Positions 59,457-64,000 of a stretch of DNA of 64,000 nucleotides are shown piece by piece; position 1 is the stretch's first letter; every line of letters begins with the position of its first letter. The stretch lies in contig NC_051120.1 of NCBI RefSeq assembly GCF_014839805.1, positions 8,370,001 to 8,434,000 on the forward strand, written 5' to 3'. The notes below the pieces were generated by a model. It was not told where the DNA came from. It saw only the letters and a program-made list of their open reading frames with translations, and made no database searches. A program made the translations under genes and the position numbers. The stretch is from Manduca sexta (lineage: Eukaryota > Arthropoda > Insecta > Lepidoptera > Sphingidae).

Positions 59457-62400
59457 GTTTTAATATGTATTCCTTGACCAAGAACAATTTTTAAGACTAG
59501 ACAGTATGGTTGAAAGACTATAGCCTGTCCTCCAGAGAAATAAAAAAAAATCATACTCTTTATATCAAATACTCACTAGATCTATCTCTGTCGAGTATAT
59601 CCGTTAACTTGCAAGTTCTATTTACTTGGAGTCGCATGCCATTAGTCACAGTATTACCTTTGTTAATGAGAACTGGCTCTCCTTTTAGTACAACACCAGC
59701 TTTGATCATTCATCGGTTTCCGAGAACAACGTGTGCCACGAATTAGTTTCTTAACAGATGTTCAGCACCTATAAATGCATTGTTAATAGATTAATTTACT
59801 GAAACATAAGTAAAACAATAAACTGCAAAATAACTAAAGTTTCAACTACAAATAGTACGTCAGTCAGCCAGAGACGTTAAAATATTAAAGGACCAGATTT
59901 AGTAGCCACTCGAATATTTGTTTTGAAAAAAAATATGAACCTATTATTTATTGTCAGTCAAGAATACCTGGACCCATTCTATGTACCATCAGTAGCAGAG
60001 GGGTTTTTTGCTATGGCTGTAAAAAAAAATACATATACTATTAATTAACGCCAAAACTTCAGCTCAACAAGTTCATCACTAAACAACAAACAGCGTTATG
60101 GATCGATTACGTCACGAAACATTGTTACCGATTAACCGAAACCGCTCATTAATGAACCAGACCGTGTATAAAACATTCTGCCGTTCCCAAAAACTATCGG
60201 TCCATTTACATTAACCGTGGTAATTTGTGTTTTCTGTCCATATTTTAAACATTGTTTTGTTTCTTTCGAACAAGAATAAGTCCGCTTCCTTCTAATGCTA
60301 AGTTTAGACTAAAGCTAGGTTGTCATGGTAAAGTTAAGGATCATGCCAGTGTTAGCCAAATTGTGAGTGAATTCACAACGGAGCTAAGACGCCGCGCATT
60401 CGTCCAGCGTAATAAGACCCTTAACCTCTTGACCACGGATGAAATACCACAGGCTAACTTCTTACAATATATTGCACGACAATTTCCAGATTTGTTACCA
60501 CTAGCCGCAATATTTTAATAATTCTATAAACAAGCGAATTACCACAAGTCCTGCCAGTTTCTAAAGCAGAAGCCAGCTTGCTGTGATTGTTTACTGATTA
60601 AGATCGCTTGCGGAAATCAACTTCTGCAAGTTTTCCTGCTTATCTAAATCGTGCCTCAGGTTGTTAATGCACAATTGCTTTGAGATGGTAGTTGTAGTTA
60701 AAAGATATAGTCACTCATTTACGTTATCTTACTTTCTGTAATATAATAAGTATGTAAAACCAAATATTTTTACACTATATTCATTACTGCCTTCGCAACA
60801 TCCTGTCCAGAAATATAAACTCAACTTTTCTTACAAAACGTGTTTCATGTTTCATTTGCATTACTCTAACCACAAGGTTAGGTCCGTGATCCATATAAGT
60901 GAAAGTACTAGGTTGTAAGACACGAGTGTAGCTTATAGATTGCTATCTAATACCCTTGATAGGTTCTTGACATACTAAACTTTTGTTACAAAGGCTGACC
61001 TAGTGTCTGACTTTACGTTTATATCTAACTAGGGCTTATCTAGGGCTTTAGAACTATGTTAAGAGGGTATAAGTAAGGGACAGATTAAATGATTGCTCTG
61101 GGTTTCGAGAAATAGAGGTAACTAAATAGATTAATCTAGATGGTTAGAATTGTTCAGGATTGGAGCAGCATCATTTATCTTTGATAAATTGCGATATGTT
61201 GTATCTAATATTTCTGTACTAAAGTGGATCAGTTAAACTAAGCATCCGAACGCTTCTACGACAGCTTGAATATATGGCGAATAAAAGGGATACAATATAC
61301 ATACATGTCATCTCTATCAGTGGTTAAACAATACTCGCTAACGTTGGACTGATATAGGAGCCAAAAATGATAAGGAACAAAAGAGTTTTATTGCAGTTCC
61401 CAAGAATGAGATAACGATGAGTAAGTAAACAATTGGGGGACGATAAGCATTTTGAAGATACATGAATGAGCATGAAGGAACGTGGAAGTATACCACGTCA
61501 GAAATATAAATTTCGTATGATAATATTAAAAGTATTTTTGTACGTATTTAACTACCTAAGATATCTACAGGTTTGTGTCGTACGAAAATCCTGGCTACGA
61601 AACCTGACGTGTTTATGTTTATGACTAACCCTGAGACCGCGAGCATTTTGTGGTCCGTTTTGAAGGGCATTTAGTTAATATCATAACTGGGTATATAATA
61701 TTAATATCTGTCTCGTGGTTATCGCCGCATTGCTCACTGCTTCAAAGTTCGTGAGTTCAATATTGTTTATTTGCAGCTGTAACGCCTGTCCACCTTTATC
61801 CTTTAGAAAGACTATTTTTAAATTCATCAAGATAAGACTATGTTTCATGCTTATTGGTATGCACTAGAACTGCCCAATACGTCCCACATAACAAAATTTA
61901 GAAGACATCCATTAGTACCCGACTGTCAGGATTTAGATGAAACTAACAATTTAAAAGACGAAGCAATCAAAAAGCGCATGAAAGGAATGCCAAGAAATAA
62001 GTTTAATGAATATGACATGTAGCGAGTAGTTGCAACGAGACCAATGAAGCAATTGGTCCAGCGATTAGGTCACTAGCATTGCGTTAATCAAATTAGCTAA
62101 TTGGCTTCGAGGATGCTTGTGGATTTTTCGCATTCCAGTCCAGGTATGAGGTTAATTAAACAGGATTTTTACTTTTAGTGTTATGATCTTACGTGACGGC
62201 CATTTGATGAAGACTAAATGACTTAGATAAAGGGTTGTATGTTTTTAAATTAAATAAGCTTATTTATTTCTGTAAATGAACTGCTCAAAGAGACAAAATA
62301 ATAAAAAAATACCAAATTGGAAATTTGAATAACGATTTAGAAAGATGAAGGTGACTAAATTAAAATAGTTGGCACCCAAAACATTGCAAGATTTTTAAAA

Positions 62401-63300
62401 TTTTAGCTGGGATCCGTTTTTTAGATATACCTTCCGTAGTGAATAAAGCCCCGCAATTACCAAACAATTAGCTACATATTCCCTTGTTCCATGGTTTATC
62501 TACCAACGCATTCTCAGTGCTCATGGGAACCTTTTTTACCAAACGATTTGGGTCTATTAACAGTCTAACAATAGCACTAATTACAATCTTCCGCGTAAAA
62601 TCAACCGATTCTAGAAATCTTCCGTAATACATCATATCTGTTGTAATTGGTGATCATTGTTTAAGTTTTGAAGCTTCCCTTCACATAGAATGGGATTGAA
62701 TCGATCCCACGTAACCGTGACCTTTGAAATGTTTAGAAAAAGTATAAGCTTTGTATGATAATTATAATTGCAGTGATTTATGTCGTGAAACAAAAGAATG
62801 GTTTCAAAGTCGGTGACGTTTCTTTTGATGATCGCGTGTTTTAGATTCTTAAAAATAACTTGATTCTTATTTTAAATCTGTATTTGACGTCAAAAATAAT
62901 GTCGAATCGTATTGCAAGTTAAAGGTTTATGCGTATTTCGTAGCTGGATATCACGTCACAATTGCAAAACTCAAATTGAAAATGTCATTGACAGCAAAGT
63001 AAATAAATTAACAAAAAAATAACACGATATTCTGAAACTATATTGACCACGAACTTGCTTGATCCCACATCGAATTGCTAAGCGTACAATTCCGGTTCGT
63101 CATCTGCAACAGGTGTTAATGCTAAGCCATCTGATCTTAAAATTCTGACAGCGAATTAATTACATGACTTATCGAGTCAAGTAATAAATTAAGACAAGTG
63201 TCGGATTGTAGAATATTTAAGAAGTAATATATGTAGGTATAAGTACGAAGCTTCTAACGTTTTTTTGTTTATTTAGACTAAACGTGATATGAATAAAGTC
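59457..63300. other. AT-rich region, nothing recognised
   Basis: Nearly 4 kb between the DIRS element and the gypsy-type element. Short open frames at 60252-60518 and 61840-62022 show no domain or splice context. No repeat copies of the families above were recognised. Confidence 0.5.
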
Positions 63301-64000
63301 CTAGTACGGTTTGAAGAAAAGGATATTATAACCGGGTATTCAGTTACTATACATTTATTGCAATATATATAAGTGGGCACATACAATACGCATTAAAACA
63401 ATATTCGGTAAGTACATAGGGTATGCGCGCGAGCCGCGGTGGCAAAGCTACACGACGTGGGCGCACTCACGAAAGTTCCCGCTCGACTGGCGCGGACCGG
63501 CACGGTGTCGTAGGAGAAACGTGGCGGAGTGCGGGGGTGATGGCGCGCTCGCGACGTACTTACTAGCGGCCGCGCCGATGCGCGTGTACCTATCTACCTG
63601 CCTCGTTATATCCTCCCCCTCATATCCATACAAACGTCCCGTGTATGGATTATGCGACGACTACCTTCCTCGGCCTACCTCTCTTTTTCTTTTCTTTCAC
63701 AGGGGGGAACCGCATCGCCTACGAAAGGGGTCAATTGGGAGACATGGTACCTACCAACAGACTCGCAGCTACCAACTTGCTCTAGCACATACGTTGTAGG
63801 ACTCGAAATTTCCTTGACCCTGTAAGGTCCGTCCCTCCTAGGAATGAATTTAGGTGTCTGACCGCGCCAGGTGTCATTCGCGCCTTGTGTCTTCAAGAGA
63901 ACAAGATCACCGACGGCGTAGTCCGGGGCTGGTCGACGATGTTCGTCAGCGTTTCGCTTCTGGATTGCTTGGTTCTTCTCGTGGACGTCTCGAGCGTCCA
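63300..64000 (-). mobile_element. Ty3/gypsy-type LTR element, 3' end
   Basis: Minus strand: the pol end (63675-64000) is followed by a purine tract (ATGAGGGGGAGGAT, about 63616-63629) and then GC-rich DNA with an AATAAA near 63355-63362, the expected order of a polypurine tract and 3' LTR. The region is much GC-richer than its surroundings. LTR limits cannot be set because the 5' LTR lies outside the window. Confidence 0.7.
63675..64000 (-). CDS. gypsy-type pol, integrase C-terminus (partial)
   Basis: The frame enters from the window edge: HEKNQAIQKRNADEHRRP, YAVGDLVLLKTQGANDTW, KFIPRRDGPYRVKEISSPTT, GRYHVSQLTPF, stop at 63675-63677. The 'GD.V...' and 'GPY.V' strands are the chromodomain-less integrase C-terminal fold of Ty3/gypsy elements. 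No envelope gene is seen after the stop. Confidence 0.85.
   Translation of the reverse strand, partial: DARDVHEKNQAIQKRNADEHRRPAPDYAVGDLVLLKTQGANDTWRGQTPKFIPRRDGPYRVKEISSPTTYVLEQVGSCESVGRYHVSQLTPFVGDAVPPCERKEKER

Noticed and set aside
60252..60518. 88-codon open frame, plus strand
   Set aside because: No homology recognised and no gene context; kept out for lack of support.
61840..62022. 60-codon open frame, plus strand
   Set aside because: Short, without domain or flanking exons.

Overview
The window is a lepidopteran (moth or butterfly) nuclear scaffold. It is AT-rich and intron-rich, with GT-AG introns. It is dense in repeat families I recognise from Lepidoptera: tRNA-derived SINEs, a Helitron-like element ending in a GC hairpin plus CTAG, and several foldback MITEs. 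Its genes look insect-like: a trypsin-like serine protease homologue, Leo1, and Ig-module proteins.

Layout. (1) 1-2727: non-coding DNA with a duplicated block and a MITE. (2) 2728-15864, plus strand: a large single-pass membrane protein of ten Ig-like modules on symmetric phase-1 exons, a transmembrane helix and a short basic tail; its signal-peptide exon was not found. (3) 17146-23067, plus strand: a trypsin-fold serine protease homologue that has lost catalytic His and Ser and carries a one-base frameshift. (4) 27108-32391, plus strand: a three-exon secreted protein with two Ig-like modules related to those in (2). An unrelated antisense Lys-rich ORF with a frameshift lies in its first intron. 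(5) 33067-38678, minus strand: the complete 11-exon Leo1 gene (Paf1 complex; Drosophila Atu), 710 codons, with a long SR-type repeat exon. (6) 40734-43286, plus strand: a CARD-domain exon, probably spliced to a short last exon encoding a hydrophobic tail. (7) 43287-51595: repeat-rich DNA without a convincing gene. (8) 51596-59456: a nearly complete DIRS-type tyrosine-recombinase retrotransposon (minus strand). It has inverted termini and a diagnostic internal complementary region. Its RT is split by a piggyBac-like element at TTAA, which is itself split by a short LTR element (TRIM) with nearly identical 206-bp LTRs. (9) 59457-63300: AT-rich DNA, nothing recognised. (10) 63300-64000: the 3' end of a Ty3/gypsy-type retroelement (minus strand), running off the window.

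How the genes fit together. Regions (2) to (4) form a local cluster: two Ig-like genes of one family flanking a catalytically dead protease. All products are predicted to be secreted or membrane-bound, and clip-less protease homologues and divergent Ig proteins in insects often act in the haemolymph or at the cell surface, but no function can be read from the sequence. Most Ig modules lack the usual B-F disulfide cysteines and keep a different conserved pair. Leo1 is an ordinary housekeeping gene. The CARD gene is a possible death-fold adaptor. The right third of the window is a transposon nest. Exon coordinates were read by eye from splice signals and frame continuity; joined exon phases close for Leo1, both Ig genes and the CARD model.
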